NCBI GenBank assembly: GCA_003557765.1
Contig: PWNO01000069.1
Coordinates: 8,602-72,601, forward strand
From: Bacteroidales bacterium
Lineage (GTDB): Bacteria; Bacteroidota; Bacteroidia; Bacteroidales; UBA7960
Reading direction: 5' to 3'
DNA length: 64,000 nucleotides
Shown here: piece after piece, positions 16,222 through 24,919 of the stretch
Layout of the letters: each line of letters opens with the position of its first letter
How positions within the stretch are numbered: the first letter of the stretch is position 1
The notes under the pieces: model-generated
What the model was told of the DNA's origin: nothing
The model's database searches: none
The model's input: the letters and a program-made list of their open reading frames with translations, nothing else
Translations under genes and position numbers: made by a program

Positions 16222-17307
16222 TCAATTATTTTGGTGCTCCCGGATGATATATACACATACCGGGAAGTGGTCACTGTAACCGCCTAGATATACACCCCCG
16301 CCAAATGTGCGGAAAGGATAACCTTTAAAACGGCCCGATGGTTGTCGCAGGAAGGGCCGGTTAAACACTTCAGCACGGAGGTAGGTAAAGTCGCTGTAAT
16401 CACCATTGAGCAACGAGGGAGTCAAAAGAATCTGATCAAAAAGGCTCCAGGCATCGCGCCAGGCGTTGGTACCAATACCCTGCTTGTAAAATGACTCATA
16501 AGGATTGTAAAGTTCATCCTCCTGCAGGTCTTCCTTGGATCCCCTGGAACGAAGATGTCTGCGAATGCTGATGTCGGTGGGGTTGTCATTGAAGTCGCCC
16601 ATCATAAATACCTTGGCGCCGGGTTCTGCTTCCTGGATAGAGTCAATGATGTGGCGGGCTATGTCAGCCTTACCGGTACGCAAAGGCCGGCTCCTGGCCT
16701 CTCCCCCTACCCTGCTGGGCCAGTGCGCAACGATGAAGTGCATGCGCTCCCCCAGCAAATAACCGCTGAGCAACAACTGATCACGAGTTGTAAAATCAGG
16801 CCGGTCTTCGATCACCGTGGGATAGGCCTTGTGGCTGTAGTATTCAAAATAGGTGGGATTGTAGAAAAAGGCCACGTCCATGCCCCTGCCATCCGGGCTG
16901 GTCTCATGCACCACTTGATAATTGCGGTCCCGGATCCTTTCCTGTGCGGCGAGATCCTCCAGAACCGTTTCGTTTTCAACCTCTGCCAAACCAAGTACTG
17001 CAGTACCATGGGGGTTTTTCTCCTGCCCAAGCTTATCAATCACCTTAGCCAGGTTCTCCAGCTTTTCAAAATAACGTGTCGTATTCCAACGATTGGCACC
17101 ATCCGGCGTCCAGTCATCATCCCGGATGTCAGGATCATTAATCGTATCAAACAGGTTTTCTACATTATAAAAACCAATGGGCACAGCAATAAATTCACGC
17201 CGATCACCTTCAGCACGGACCTCCTGTGAAGTGATGCCGGCAACAAGAAACACCACTGTTAGCAAACCCACAACCCATAAATGTGTATTGCGCATAATTC
17301 GTTCCAT
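16222..17307 (-). CDS. Secreted endonuclease/exonuclease/phosphatase family protein
   Basis: 361 aa with an N-terminal signal peptide (about 1-32). The EEP fold is shown by IGFYNVENLFD (about 43-53), LAEVENETVL carrying the metal-binding Glu, MGDFNDNP (about 215) and the C-terminal GGYSDHFPV with the Asp-His catalytic pair. Members hydrolyse phosphodiester bonds in DNA, RNA, lipids or inositol phosphates; export of this one suggests degradation of external nucleic acid or phosphoesters. It is divergent from the TonB receptor and DUF5689 genes across 131 nt and is followed 2 nt later by the small basic protein. A Met five codons in (17295) is an alternative start. A minus-strand TATTTTTG box is at 17331-17338. 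Confidence 0.9.
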   Translation of the reverse strand: MERIMRNTHLWVVGLLTVVFLVAGITSQEVRAEGDRREFIAVPIGFYNVENLFDTINDPDIRDDDWTPDGANRWNTTRYFEKLENLAKVIDKLGQEKNPHGTAVLGLAEVENETVLEDLAAQERIRDRNYQVVHETSPDGRGMDVAFFYNPTYFEYYSHKAYPTVIEDRPDFTTRDQLLLSGYLLGERMHFIVAHWPSRVGGEARSRPLRTGKADIARHIIDSIQEAEPGAKVFMMGDFNDNPTDISIRRHLRSRGSKEDLQEDELYNPYESFYKQGIGTNAWRDAWSLFDQILLTPSLLNGDYSDFTYLRAEVFNRPFLRQPSGRFKGYPFRTFGGGVYLGGYSDHFPVCVYIIREHQNN

Positions 17308-17330
17308 AATAAATGATTAATTTTGATATT

Positions 17331-17338
17331 CAAAAATA
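17331..17338 (-). promoter_or_regulatory. -7 promoter box (TATTTTTG) of the secreted nuclease gene
   Basis: The complement of CAAAAATA is an exact TAnnTTTG match 24 nt upstream of the start. It lies in the 131-nt region shared with the divergent TonB receptor gene. No -33 TTG was found. Confidence 0.4.
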
Positions 17339-17438
17339 ATCATTTTGCGGGAATATCCCTTTCTTATTTTTTAAACCGGTAACATCCACAAAAAACATAT
17401 TTGGGTTAAAAACCCCTGATAATAAAAACGCTACCAAT

Positions 17439-20006
17439 ATGAACAAACATCTTTTACTGACCCTGTCATTTTTATTAGCCATTTTTTTGGCCGGACATGC
17501 ACAGTATTTGCCGGATGAAGAAGCCGACACCCTTAACGTAGATGATCGCGAAGACCGCGACATCCCGATTCTGGCCCTTTCGATCGATGATATTGAAGGC
17601 GAAGAGGAGTCGCACGACATCTCAAGTCTTCTGCAGGGATCACGTGACATTTATGTGAACACGGCCGGGTTCAATTTTGGATCGGCCCGATACCGTATCC
17701 GGGGCTATGATTCCGAAAACACCACCGTGATGATCAACAGCATCCCGGTCAATGACCCGGAAACCGGACGCGCCTTTTTTTCCGTCTGGGGAGGTTTAAA
17801 TGACGTGACCCGTCAGACTGAGCTTATCAACGGCCTTGGGCCGCACCGGAACACCTTTGGCGGTGTGGGCGGAGCCACTAATATCGTCACGCGGGCATCC
17901 CGTTTTGGTCCCAATACGCGCACCACCTATTCAAACGCCAACCGCACCTATAACCACCGGATGATGTTCACGCACAGCACGGGAATGCAGGATAACGGCT
18001 GGGCCTTCACCTTAAGCGGATCGCGCCGGTCAGCCGGAGAAGGTTATGCTCCCGGCACCTTTTATGATGCCTGGGGCTATTTCCTGTCAACCGAACGTCT
18101 GATCAATGACCAGCACAGTATTGGCCTGATCGCATTTGGCGCTCCCTCGCGCACAGGAAGGCCCGGGGTCGCTGTTCAAGAAGCCTATGACCTCACCGGC
18201 ACCAATTACTACAATCCCAACTGGGGATACCAGAATGGCGAAAGACGCAATGCCAGGGTAAACAACTTTCACAACCCCTGGATATTCCTTTCCCACTATT
18301 ATACCCCCTCCAACGATACAGAAATAGCCACAACAGTAGCCTACAGCTTCGGACGCGGCGGTTCCACGGCCCTGAACTGGTACGACAGCCACCGCTCGTA
18401 TGACCACCCTGATTACAACCTGGCCGGAGACCCCAGGCCGGACTACTACCGCTGGCTGCCCAGCTGGCATCAGAACGCCCCTGAAATGTACGACCTACTC
18501 ACAGATCTTTGGCAAAACGGCGAGATCAGCCAGATCGACTGGGACTGGTTCTACAGTGCCAACAGCAGAAACCTGTTTACTGTAAGGAATGTAGATGGCA
18601 TCGAGGGCAATGACGTGACCGGGTACCGGTCGAAATACATCGTGGAGGAAAGAAGAAACGACAGAACACAGCTTACCTTCAACAGCACCATAGAGCACAG
18701 GGTTGATCCAAGACATACCTTGTCAGGCGGTGTCAACGTCGCCCTGTCGCAAACCCATCAGTTCAAGACCGTGGACGACCTGCTCGGAGGTGACTTCTTT
18801 TATGACATCGACCAGTTTGCCGAAAGGGATTTTGACGATCCGGAGATGGCACAACCCGACCTGAATAACCCCAACCGCATTGTAGAAGAAGGCGATGTGT
18901 TCGGATACGATTTTACCGGCAACATCAACAACTACTCAATGTTTGCACAGAGCGAGTGGATTCTGCCTTCGTGGGACTTTTACGTTAGCGGTGAGCTCTC
19001 CCATACCACCTTCTGGCGTACGGGGCATATGAAAAATGCACGCTTCCCGGATAACTCTTATGGTGACAGTGAAAAACAAAACTTCACCAACTTCGGTCTA
19101 AAGGGCGGTGCCACCTGGAAGATTACCGGCCGCCACTATGTGGATGCCAATGCAGCCTTTATGACCAGGGCGCCATACTTCCGCAATGCTTACATTTCGT
19201 CACGTGTGCGCGACCACGTCATCGAAGGCCTCGACAGCGAGACAATCCTGAGCGGTGACCTGAGCTATATCGTCCGTACCCCCACCATCAAATCCAGGCT
19301 GACCCTGTTTTACACCGAGTTCCAGGATCAAACCTGGTCGAGGAGCTTTTACCATGATGAGATGCGTACCTTTGTGAACTACATCATGACCCACGTAGAC
19401 AAGCAGCACATGGGTGCCGAGCTGGGCATCGACCTGTCGCTTACCGCTACCCTGTCGGGTTATATCGTGGCCGGCACCGGCAACTACAACTACAACTCCA
19501 ACCCCGAGGTAACCATTGCGAGGGACAACGACTTTGAGGTGATTGCGGATGGACGCAAGGTATATCTGGAAAATTACAAGGTGGGCGGCATGACCCATAC
19601 TGCCGGCTCCGTCGGATTGCGCTATGACAGCCCGAACTATTGGTTTGTGGGTGTCAATGCCAACTTCTTTGACGACATCTACATCGACATCAACCCCGAC
19701 AGGCGCACGGCTGAGGCTGTGGAAGGCCTCGTGCATACCGACCCGCAATGGAGCCAGCTCCTCGACCAGGAAAAAATGGACCACAACTTCACCTTCGACG
19801 CCTTCTTTGGCCGATCGTGGAGAATACAGCGCCAATATTTCATCAACTTCAACGTAAGCGTATCCAATATCTTTGACGTACAGGACTTCCGCATCGGTGG
19901 ATTTGAGCAGCTGCGCTATGACGCACAACGTCCTGAACAGTTTGCATCCAAATACTTCTACCTCTATGGCAGAAATTATTTCGCAAACCTGGTATTCCGC
20001 TTTTAA
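17439..20006 (+). CDS. TonB-dependent outer-membrane receptor
   Basis: 855 aa with a signal peptide (about 1-22, ending HAQ). The plug domain follows almost at once (about 40-170), with YRIRGYDSENTTVMINSIPVND-like and GGVGGATNIVTR segments; there is no N-terminal carboxypeptidase-like domain as in SusC-type receptors. The rest is a beta-barrel ending in an aromatic ANLVFRF, typical for BAM-dependent insertion. It imports a ligand across the outer membrane using TonB energy. The neighbours (two DUF5689 lipoproteins downstream and a secreted nuclease divergent) suggest nucleic-acid-derived or phosphate-containing substrates rather than glycans. Confidence 0.93.
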   Translation: MNKHLLLTLSFLLAIFLAGHAQYLPDEEADTLNVDDREDRDIPILALSIDDIEGEEESHDISSLLQGSRDIYVNTAGFNFGSARYRIRGYDSENTTVMINSIPVNDPETGRAFFSVWGGLNDVTRQTELINGLGPHRNTFGGVGGATNIVTRASRFGPNTRTTYSNANRTYNHRMMFTHSTGMQDNGWAFTLSGSRRSAGEGYAPGTFYDAWGYFLSTERLINDQHSIGLIAFGAPSRTGRPGVAVQEAYDLTGTNYYNPNWGYQNGERRNARVNNFHNPWIFLSHYYTPSNDTEIATTVAYSFGRGGSTALNWYDSHRSYDHPDYNLAGDPRPDYYRWLPSWHQNAPEMYDLLTDLWQNGEISQIDWDWFYSANSRNLFTVRNVDGIEGNDVTGYRSKYIVEERRNDRTQLTFNSTIEHRVDPRHTLSGGVNVALSQTHQFKTVDDLLGGDFFYDIDQFAERDFDDPEMAQPDLNNPNRIVEEGDVFGYDFTGNINNYSMFAQSEWILPSWDFYVSGELSHTTFWRTGHMKNARFPDNSYGDSEKQNFTNFGLKGGATWKITGRHYVDANAAFMTRAPYFRNAYISSRVRDHVIEGLDSETILSGDLSYIVRTPTIKSRLTLFYTEFQDQTWSRSFYHDEMRTFVNYIMTHVDKQHMGAELGIDLSLTATLSGYIVAGTGNYNYNSNPEVTIARDNDFEVIADGRKVYLENYKVGGMTHTAGSVGLRYDSPNYWFVGVNANFFDDIYIDINPDRRTAEAVEGLVHTDPQWSQLLDQEKMDHNFTFDAFFGRSWRIQRQYFINFNVSVSNIFDVQDFRIGGFEQLRYDAQRPEQFASKYFYLYGRNYFANLVFRF

Positions 20007-20048
20007 TTTTCATTCGCACAAAAAGTATCATCATAAAAAGTCAATAAA

Positions 20049-21335
20049 ATGATCAAGCTAATAAAAAGAATACTTTTCCTGGCACCGCTTTTCGCAGGGA
20101 TGATCTGCATGCAGGGATGCATACACGATGATTTTGACGAGCCGGAACTGGCAGAGATTCCGGTGGGCGAAGTGCTGACCCTGTCTGAACTCCGGGCGAT
20201 GGACACCCCGCATACCTTTGAAGGCGATTATTCCGTGTACGGCACGGTGACGATGGACGACAAGTCGGGTAACATTTACCGCAGCGCCTTTGTCCAGGAC
20301 CATGAAGCCGCCATCAACCTGCGCTTGCAGGCACCGGGTGGCATATATGAGGGAGATTCCGTCAGGATCTATCTGAAGAACACGAAGTTGAGCACCTATC
20401 AGGGCATGCTGCAACTCGACAATGTGAATGTGGATCAACATATCATCAAAAAGGGAACGGGAGTAGTCCTGGAGCCTACTCCTGTCAGTATAGGCGATCT
20501 AGGCAGCGACATGCAGGCACACCTTGTTAAACTGCAGAATGTCCAGTTTATTGAGGAGCACCTGGGGCTGCCTTTTGCTGATGAAGATGAGCTCCAGGCC
20601 CTTAACCGCACCCTGGAAGACTGCCACGGCAACACCATCCTGGTGCGCACCAGTGGTTATGCCAACTTTGCCAGCGAACCCATCCCCGAAGGGAATGGCA
20701 CGCTGACCGGTGTAGTAACCGAACATCGTGGCGACATGCAAGTATTCATCCGGCACTTTCACGAGGTTAACCTTGACGATGAACGCTGTGACCCGGATGA
20801 TGACCCCAATGACGAAGACCCGGATGCTGTCACCTCCATAGATGAGGACTTTCAGTCGTTTGACAACTACGATGTAATCGAAGGCAATGGATGGAAATCC
20901 ATTGCAGAGACAGGCGAAAGAACATGGATCTGCAGGACTTTCGACGGTGATCATTTTGCACAGGCTACGTCCTTTAACGCAGATGATGATTACAATATCA
21001 TGTGGATGATCACACCCCCCGTCAATCTGGATGCCAGCACACAACCTGTCCTTGAGTTCCTTTCTGCCCAGGCCCATTACAGCCATGACGGTTTCAGCGT
21101 GCATATTTCCACTGACTTTAACGGACAAGACTTACTGGAAGCCAACTGGGAAGAGCTGCCTGCCACACTGGCCGGCAGTGGAGATGGTCAATATGACTGG
21201 GTTGACTCCGGCCTGATTGACTTGAGCGCTTATTCCGGCATAGTACATATTGCATGGCGCTACGAGGGAAGTGACCCTGAAGGCAACACCGGAACATTCC
21301 GGGTGAACAATGTAAAGCTTTATGACAACGAGTAA
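20049..21335 (+). CDS. DUF5689 lipoprotein with C-terminal choice-of-anchor J-type domain
   Basis: 428 aa; lipoprotein signal peptide ending MQGC (Cys24) followed by an acidic DDFDEPE stretch typical of surface export in Bacteroidota. Residues about 38-245 are a DUF5689 region: YGTVTMDDKSGNIYRS, FVQDHEAAINLRL and YEGDSVRIYLK resemble an OB-fold, and RTSGYANFA follows. Residues about 262-428 (EDFQSFDNYDVIEGNGW ... WRYEGS ... FRVNNVKLYDNE) match the jelly-roll-like choice-of-anchor J/cleaved-adhesin type. It sits 42 nt after the TonB receptor and probably captures ligand for it at the cell surface. It is a close paralogue of the next gene. Confidence 0.85.
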   Translation: MIKLIKRILFLAPLFAGMICMQGCIHDDFDEPELAEIPVGEVLTLSELRAMDTPHTFEGDYSVYGTVTMDDKSGNIYRSAFVQDHEAAINLRLQAPGGIYEGDSVRIYLKNTKLSTYQGMLQLDNVNVDQHIIKKGTGVVLEPTPVSIGDLGSDMQAHLVKLQNVQFIEEHLGLPFADEDELQALNRTLEDCHGNTILVRTSGYANFASEPIPEGNGTLTGVVTEHRGDMQVFIRHFHEVNLDDERCDPDDDPNDEDPDAVTSIDEDFQSFDNYDVIEGNGWKSIAETGERTWICRTFDGDHFAQATSFNADDDYNIMWMITPPVNLDASTQPVLEFLSAQAHYSHDGFSVHISTDFNGQDLLEANWEELPATLAGSGDGQYDWVDSGLIDLSAYSGIVHIAWRYEGSDPEGNTGTFRVNNVKLYDNE

Positions 21336-21484
21336 ACGAATTTCCATGAAAAGCCCGGGAGAAGACCTGGACACGCAGAAGGATGATTAGTAACCATGAT
21401 TTTTTTTCGTGAGCCTCTGCGGGCCTCTGCATGAAACCCAAAAACAAAAATTTGACTGACAGCACATTGCAAAATTATAGACAC

Positions 21485-23380
21485 ATGAAAATAGATCAAT
21501 TCAAAAAATACCTTACCGTCATCTTTGCAGCGTTTTTCCTGGGTGGATGTGAAGATGAACCGGCGCACCCGCCCATCAATGAAATTAATGAAGACGCAGT
21601 GATGACCATCTCGGAGATCAGGGACCACTACAACGGTGAACCCGTGGAGTTTACCGGGGATGCCATGCTTTTTGCCACCGTGGTGATGGACGAGCATACC
21701 GGAAACATTTACCGCAGCCTGATCGTGCAGGATGAAACCGGGGGCATCGATCTCCGGCTCACCACGCCTTCGCAATTCAGCATTGGGGATTCCCTGCGCA
21801 TCAGGCTGGATGGGGCTGTGCTGGACGCATTTGAGCAAATGCTGCAGCTTGATCAAATTGACCCCAATGAAGCTATTGTCAGGCAAGCCACTCAAAAATA
21901 CATCGAACCACAAACAGTAGTGATTCCCGATATCGGTTCCGATATGCAAGCACATCTCATCAAGTTGGAGGATGTGCAGTTTGCCATGCAGGATGTGGGT
22001 GAGACCTATGCTTACCCTGATGAGCAAAGGGCTGCAAGCCGTGTGCTAATGGACCAGAACGGCAATTCAATAGAAGTACGAACAAGTGGCTATGCAAATT
22101 TTGCCGGCGAAAAAACGCCCGAAGGCAGCGGATCAGTTATCGCGATTGTTTCCCAATACCGCGACTTCATGCAGCTCTACATCAGGAGCACCGATGAGGT
22201 AAAGCTGGATAACGAACGCTTCCCGCCCCCGGGAGAGGATGCCGACCTGCTGACCATCTCAGAGATCCGTCAAATGTTTGACGAGGGGCAAACCACCATA
22301 CCCGGCAATTCCCGCCTGGAAGGCGTTATCATCTCCGACAGGGAATATGAAAACCATCCCGGGCAGAATGCCTACCTGATGGATGAAAATGGTGACGGGA
22401 TTGCGCTAAGATTCCAGAACTGGCACAGCCTCAATTATGGCCACAAAGTGCGCGTGATCGTTTCCAATATGACGATTGCACTATTCCAGGGCCTGATGCA
22501 GATCGAAAATATTCCCACAGGCAATGCACATAGCCTGGGTGAGGGAGAAGTGCCGGAGCCAACGACCGTAACTATCAACGAGCTTAATGATAACTTTGAC
22601 CAATATGAATCTACGCTGATCCATATTGAAAATGTATCCGTACCTTCAGCCAATTCATACGCTGGCAACCTGCAGGTTAGCGATGGCACCGGCAACATCA
22701 ATATTTACACATATAATTGGGCTGATTTTGCCGACGACCCCGTGGAAGGTGGCATCTATCACATCACCGCCATCGCTTCCTTCCATTTTAACCCGCAGCT
22801 CCTGCTCAGGAGCCTGGATGACATGGAGTATGTCGGAGAAGATGAGGAGAACGATGAGGAGGTGGATCCTGTAACCACCATTGATGAGGACTTTCAGGAC
22901 TATCCGGATCACGATGTGATTGAAGGCAACGGATGGACGGCCATTGCCGAGGTTGGTGAAAGAAAGTGGATCTGCCGGACACATCAGGGCAACCACTACG
23001 CACAAGCAACGGCATTTGGATCTGGTGATAACCAAAACATCATGTGGATGATCACCCCTCCGGTGGACCTGGATGCCAGCGCTCAGCCCGTGCTTGAGTT
23101 CCTGACTGCACAGGCCTTCTATACCCATGATGGATTCAGCGTTTATATTGCCACAGACTTTGATGGGAGCAATGTGCAAAACGCAAGCTGGGAGAGTCTC
23201 CCCGCAACGCTTGCCAGCGCTAATGATCCCGCACATGAATGGATCGAATCAGGTATTATAGACCTCAGCGATTATTCAGGTATCGTGCATATTGCCTGGC
23301 GTTATGAAGGCAGTGCCCCTAATGATGAAACCGGCTCATTCCGGGTAGATGAAGTTCAGCTGTATGATGCAGCCAAATAA
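21485..23380 (+). CDS. DUF5689 lipoprotein with duplicated DUF5689 region and anchor J-type domain
   Basis: About 631 aa; the start at 21485 gives a clean lipoprotein signal ending LGGC (Cys22), whereas the longer frame from 21431 does not. Region 1 (about 38-245) parallels the previous protein (ATVVMDEHTGNIYRS, IVQDETGGIDLRL, RTSGYANFAGE). Region 2 (about 250-450; GVIISDREYENHPGQNAYLMDENGDGIALRF-like) is a second, diverged OB-type copy. The C-terminal domain (about 470-631) repeats EDFQDYPDHDVIEGNGW and WRYEGSAPNDETGSFRVDEVQLY almost word for word with the upstream gene. This indicates gene duplication plus internal domain gain. Likely a surface-exposed ligand-binding partner of the TonB receptor. 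Confidence 0.85.
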   Translation: MKIDQFKKYLTVIFAAFFLGGCEDEPAHPPINEINEDAVMTISEIRDHYNGEPVEFTGDAMLFATVVMDEHTGNIYRSLIVQDETGGIDLRLTTPSQFSIGDSLRIRLDGAVLDAFEQMLQLDQIDPNEAIVRQATQKYIEPQTVVIPDIGSDMQAHLIKLEDVQFAMQDVGETYAYPDEQRAASRVLMDQNGNSIEVRTSGYANFAGEKTPEGSGSVIAIVSQYRDFMQLYIRSTDEVKLDNERFPPPGEDADLLTISEIRQMFDEGQTTIPGNSRLEGVIISDREYENHPGQNAYLMDENGDGIALRFQNWHSLNYGHKVRVIVSNMTIALFQGLMQIENIPTGNAHSLGEGEVPEPTTVTINELNDNFDQYESTLIHIENVSVPSANSYAGNLQVSDGTGNINIYTYNWADFADDPVEGGIYHITAIASFHFNPQLLLRSLDDMEYVGEDEENDEEVDPVTTIDEDFQDYPDHDVIEGNGWTAIAEVGERKWICRTHQGNHYAQATAFGSGDNQNIMWMITPPVDLDASAQPVLEFLTAQAFYTHDGFSVYIATDFDGSNVQNASWESLPATLASANDPAHEWIESGIIDLSDYSGIVHIAWRYEGSAPNDETGSFRVDEVQLYDAAK

Positions 23381-23394
23381 CTGACCCAACAAAT

Positions 23395-23540
23395 TGCGGC
23401 CTTTGCGTCCAATGATTTTGCGGCCTTTGTGAGGGAAAAGCATTCCACGCAAAGGCCGCAAAATCATATTTCGCAAAATACGCTAAGAAGAAAACCATCT
23501 GCGAGAAACCTCTGCGAGAAACCTCTGCGAAGCAAGAAAT
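23395..23540. repeat. Intergenic repeat cluster with 18-bp perfect inverted repeat
   Basis: Arms ATGATTTTGCGGCCTTTG (23411-23428) and its exact complement (23449-23466) enclose a 20-nt loop. GCGGCCTTTG also occurs just before the left arm. Further on, the 13-mer tctgcgagaaacc is repeated in tandem (about 23498-23532). The arms lie between convergent genes (DUF5689 and cysteine desulfurase), so the hairpin may serve both as a 3' end; no T-run follows. Related CTCTGCG fragments occur near 21413 and 12055. Confidence 0.85.
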
Positions 23541-23573
23541 AAGAGATCATCTGCAAAACGCACCACTACAATT

Positions 23574-24707
23574 CTAGCCCGACACTTTCACCAGGACATC
23601 CACCAGCTGTTGCACCTCTTCGGGGGTGTTGTACCGGCTGAACGATATCCGTAGCGACGGTCGCTGCATATCCACACCGAGCGCTTCCAGCACATGGGAA
23701 CCTTTTGTTGTCCCGGAAGCACAAGCACTGCCCGAGGAGACGCAAATGCCTTCCATGTCCAGGCGCGGAAGCAACATGTCGGGGTCAATCACAGCCGGCA
23801 GGGTCAGGTTCAAAATGGTATGCAGGGAGCTTCCTTCAGCATCTCCATTAAAAGCAACACCAGGCAGCTTTTCCTTCAGCATCGTCATGCAGGTTTTTTT
23901 CAAAGCCAGGATGTGTCGCTGATCTTTTTCCATGCCTTCGTGCGCAAGATTCAACGCCTCAGCCATACCCACGATGCCGTATAGGTTCTCCGTACCTGCT
24001 CGCATGTTACGTTCCTGCCCGCCACCCAAGACAAAGGGCTTGAAAAAATTTCCTGCACGGATCACCATGAATCCTACTCCTTTAGGACCATGAAACTTAT
24101 GCGCACTGGCTACGGCAAAATCAATATTCGGATCACGAAGATTCACCCCGAACTTCCCTATGGTCTGTACCGTATCGGAGTGAAATAATGCGCCATGGTC
24201 GTGGCAGAGCTTGGATACGGCCTTCACAGGTAACAACGTTCCCGTTTCATTGTTGGCATGCATCAGGCTCACCACCGCATCAGGATGTTGTTGAAGCAAG
24301 CCGGCAAGGTGGTCCAGATCAACATGCCCTGATGCATCTACCTTTACCAGATGGATTCTTATGTTGTGTTGCTCACGGATGGTTTCCAGGGGATTCAGCA
24401 CCGCCGGATGTTCCAGCGGGCTGGTAATGAAATGCCTGTACCCGAGATCCCTGGCACACCCCCACAAGATGGCGTTGTTCGCCTCTGTACCGCCTGAGGT
24501 AAAAAAAACCTCAGCAGGTGTAACCTGCAGATTACGGGCGATGCTCCTGCGTGCATTTTCGATGACCACACGGGCACGTCTTCCGGCTTCATGCACCGAA
24601 GAAGGGTTTCCAAAGACATCCTTTGCAACATCCTGCATGACATCAAGCACCTGCAGATCTATTGGTGTGCTGGCCGCATGGTCAAAGTATATCAGTTTCT
24701 GATCCAT
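23574..24707 (-). CDS. Cysteine desulfurase (IscS/NifS type)
   Basis: 377 aa, PLP-dependent; converts cysteine to alanine and passes the sulfur to Fe-S clusters, thiolated tRNA or other acceptors. It opens YFDHAASTP, has FTSGGTEANN (about 70-80), the PLP lysine Lys204 in SAHKFHGPKG and the catalytic Cys329 in SSGSACASGT within the flexible loop of group I desulfurases. The ATG at 24707 is chosen over an upstream frame extension. No iscU, iscA or sufBCD is adjacent; in such a setting the usual roles are tRNA thiolation or housekeeping Fe-S assembly. A minus-strand TATTTTTG box at 24713-24720 is only 5 nt from the ATG, suggesting a nearly leaderless transcript. Confidence 0.92.
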   Translation of the reverse strand: MDQKLIYFDHAASTPIDLQVLDVMQDVAKDVFGNPSSVHEAGRRARVVIENARRSIARNLQVTPAEVFFTSGGTEANNAILWGCARDLGYRHFITSPLEHPAVLNPLETIREQHNIRIHLVKVDASGHVDLDHLAGLLQQHPDAVVSLMHANNETGTLLPVKAVSKLCHDHGALFHSDTVQTIGKFGVNLRDPNIDFAVASAHKFHGPKGVGFMVIRAGNFFKPFVLGGGQERNMRAGTENLYGIVGMAEALNLAHEGMEKDQRHILALKKTCMTMLKEKLPGVAFNGDAEGSSLHTILNLTLPAVIDPDMLLPRLDMEGICVSSGSACASGTTKGSHVLEALGVDMQRPSLRISFSRYNTPEEVQQLVDVLVKVSG

Positions 24708-24712
24708 ACAGG

Positions 24713-24720
24713 CAAAAATA
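24713..24720 (-). promoter_or_regulatory. -7 promoter box (TATTTTTG) abutting the cysteine desulfurase start
   Basis: Exact TAnnTTTG match ending 5 nt before the ATG, so transcription would begin at or very near the start codon. No -33 TTG at the standard distance. Confidence 0.35.
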
Positions 24721-24787
24721 AGCAAAACTCCATTTGTATAGCTTTATGTTGCTTGGCAACGCTTAAATACAGACGATAAAGTCTGAA

Positions 24788-24818
24788 AAATTGTAAACAG
24801 TGTGATTTTTTACAATTT
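24788..24818. promoter_or_regulatory. 10-bp inverted repeat, candidate operator
   Basis: AAATTGTAAA (24788-24797) and TTTACAATTT (24809-24818) are perfect complements with an 11-nt spacer. The site lies 16 nt upstream of the TATTTTTG box at 24835-24842, between the divergent desulfurase and glycosyltransferase genes. It could bind a dimeric regulator. Confidence 0.4.
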
Positions 24819-24834
24819 ATTTCTGCAAAAAATG

Positions 24835-24842
24835 TATTTTTG
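24835..24842 (+). promoter_or_regulatory. -7 promoter box (TATTTTTG)
   Basis: Exact TAnnTTTG match 77 nt upstream of the glycosyltransferase start. No clear -33 TTG; the inverted repeat at 24788-24818 occupies that area. Confidence 0.4.
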
Positions 24843-24919
24843 ACAAAAAGGATGCCCAAAAGGGTTACCGTATAGATCCGGGTTCCTGCATGCCAAACCT
24901 AAAAATATGAATATTCGTC

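Noticed and set aside
19200..19928. 242-codon minus frame opposite the TonB receptor
   Set aside because: Shadow of the receptor gene; no recognisable motif.
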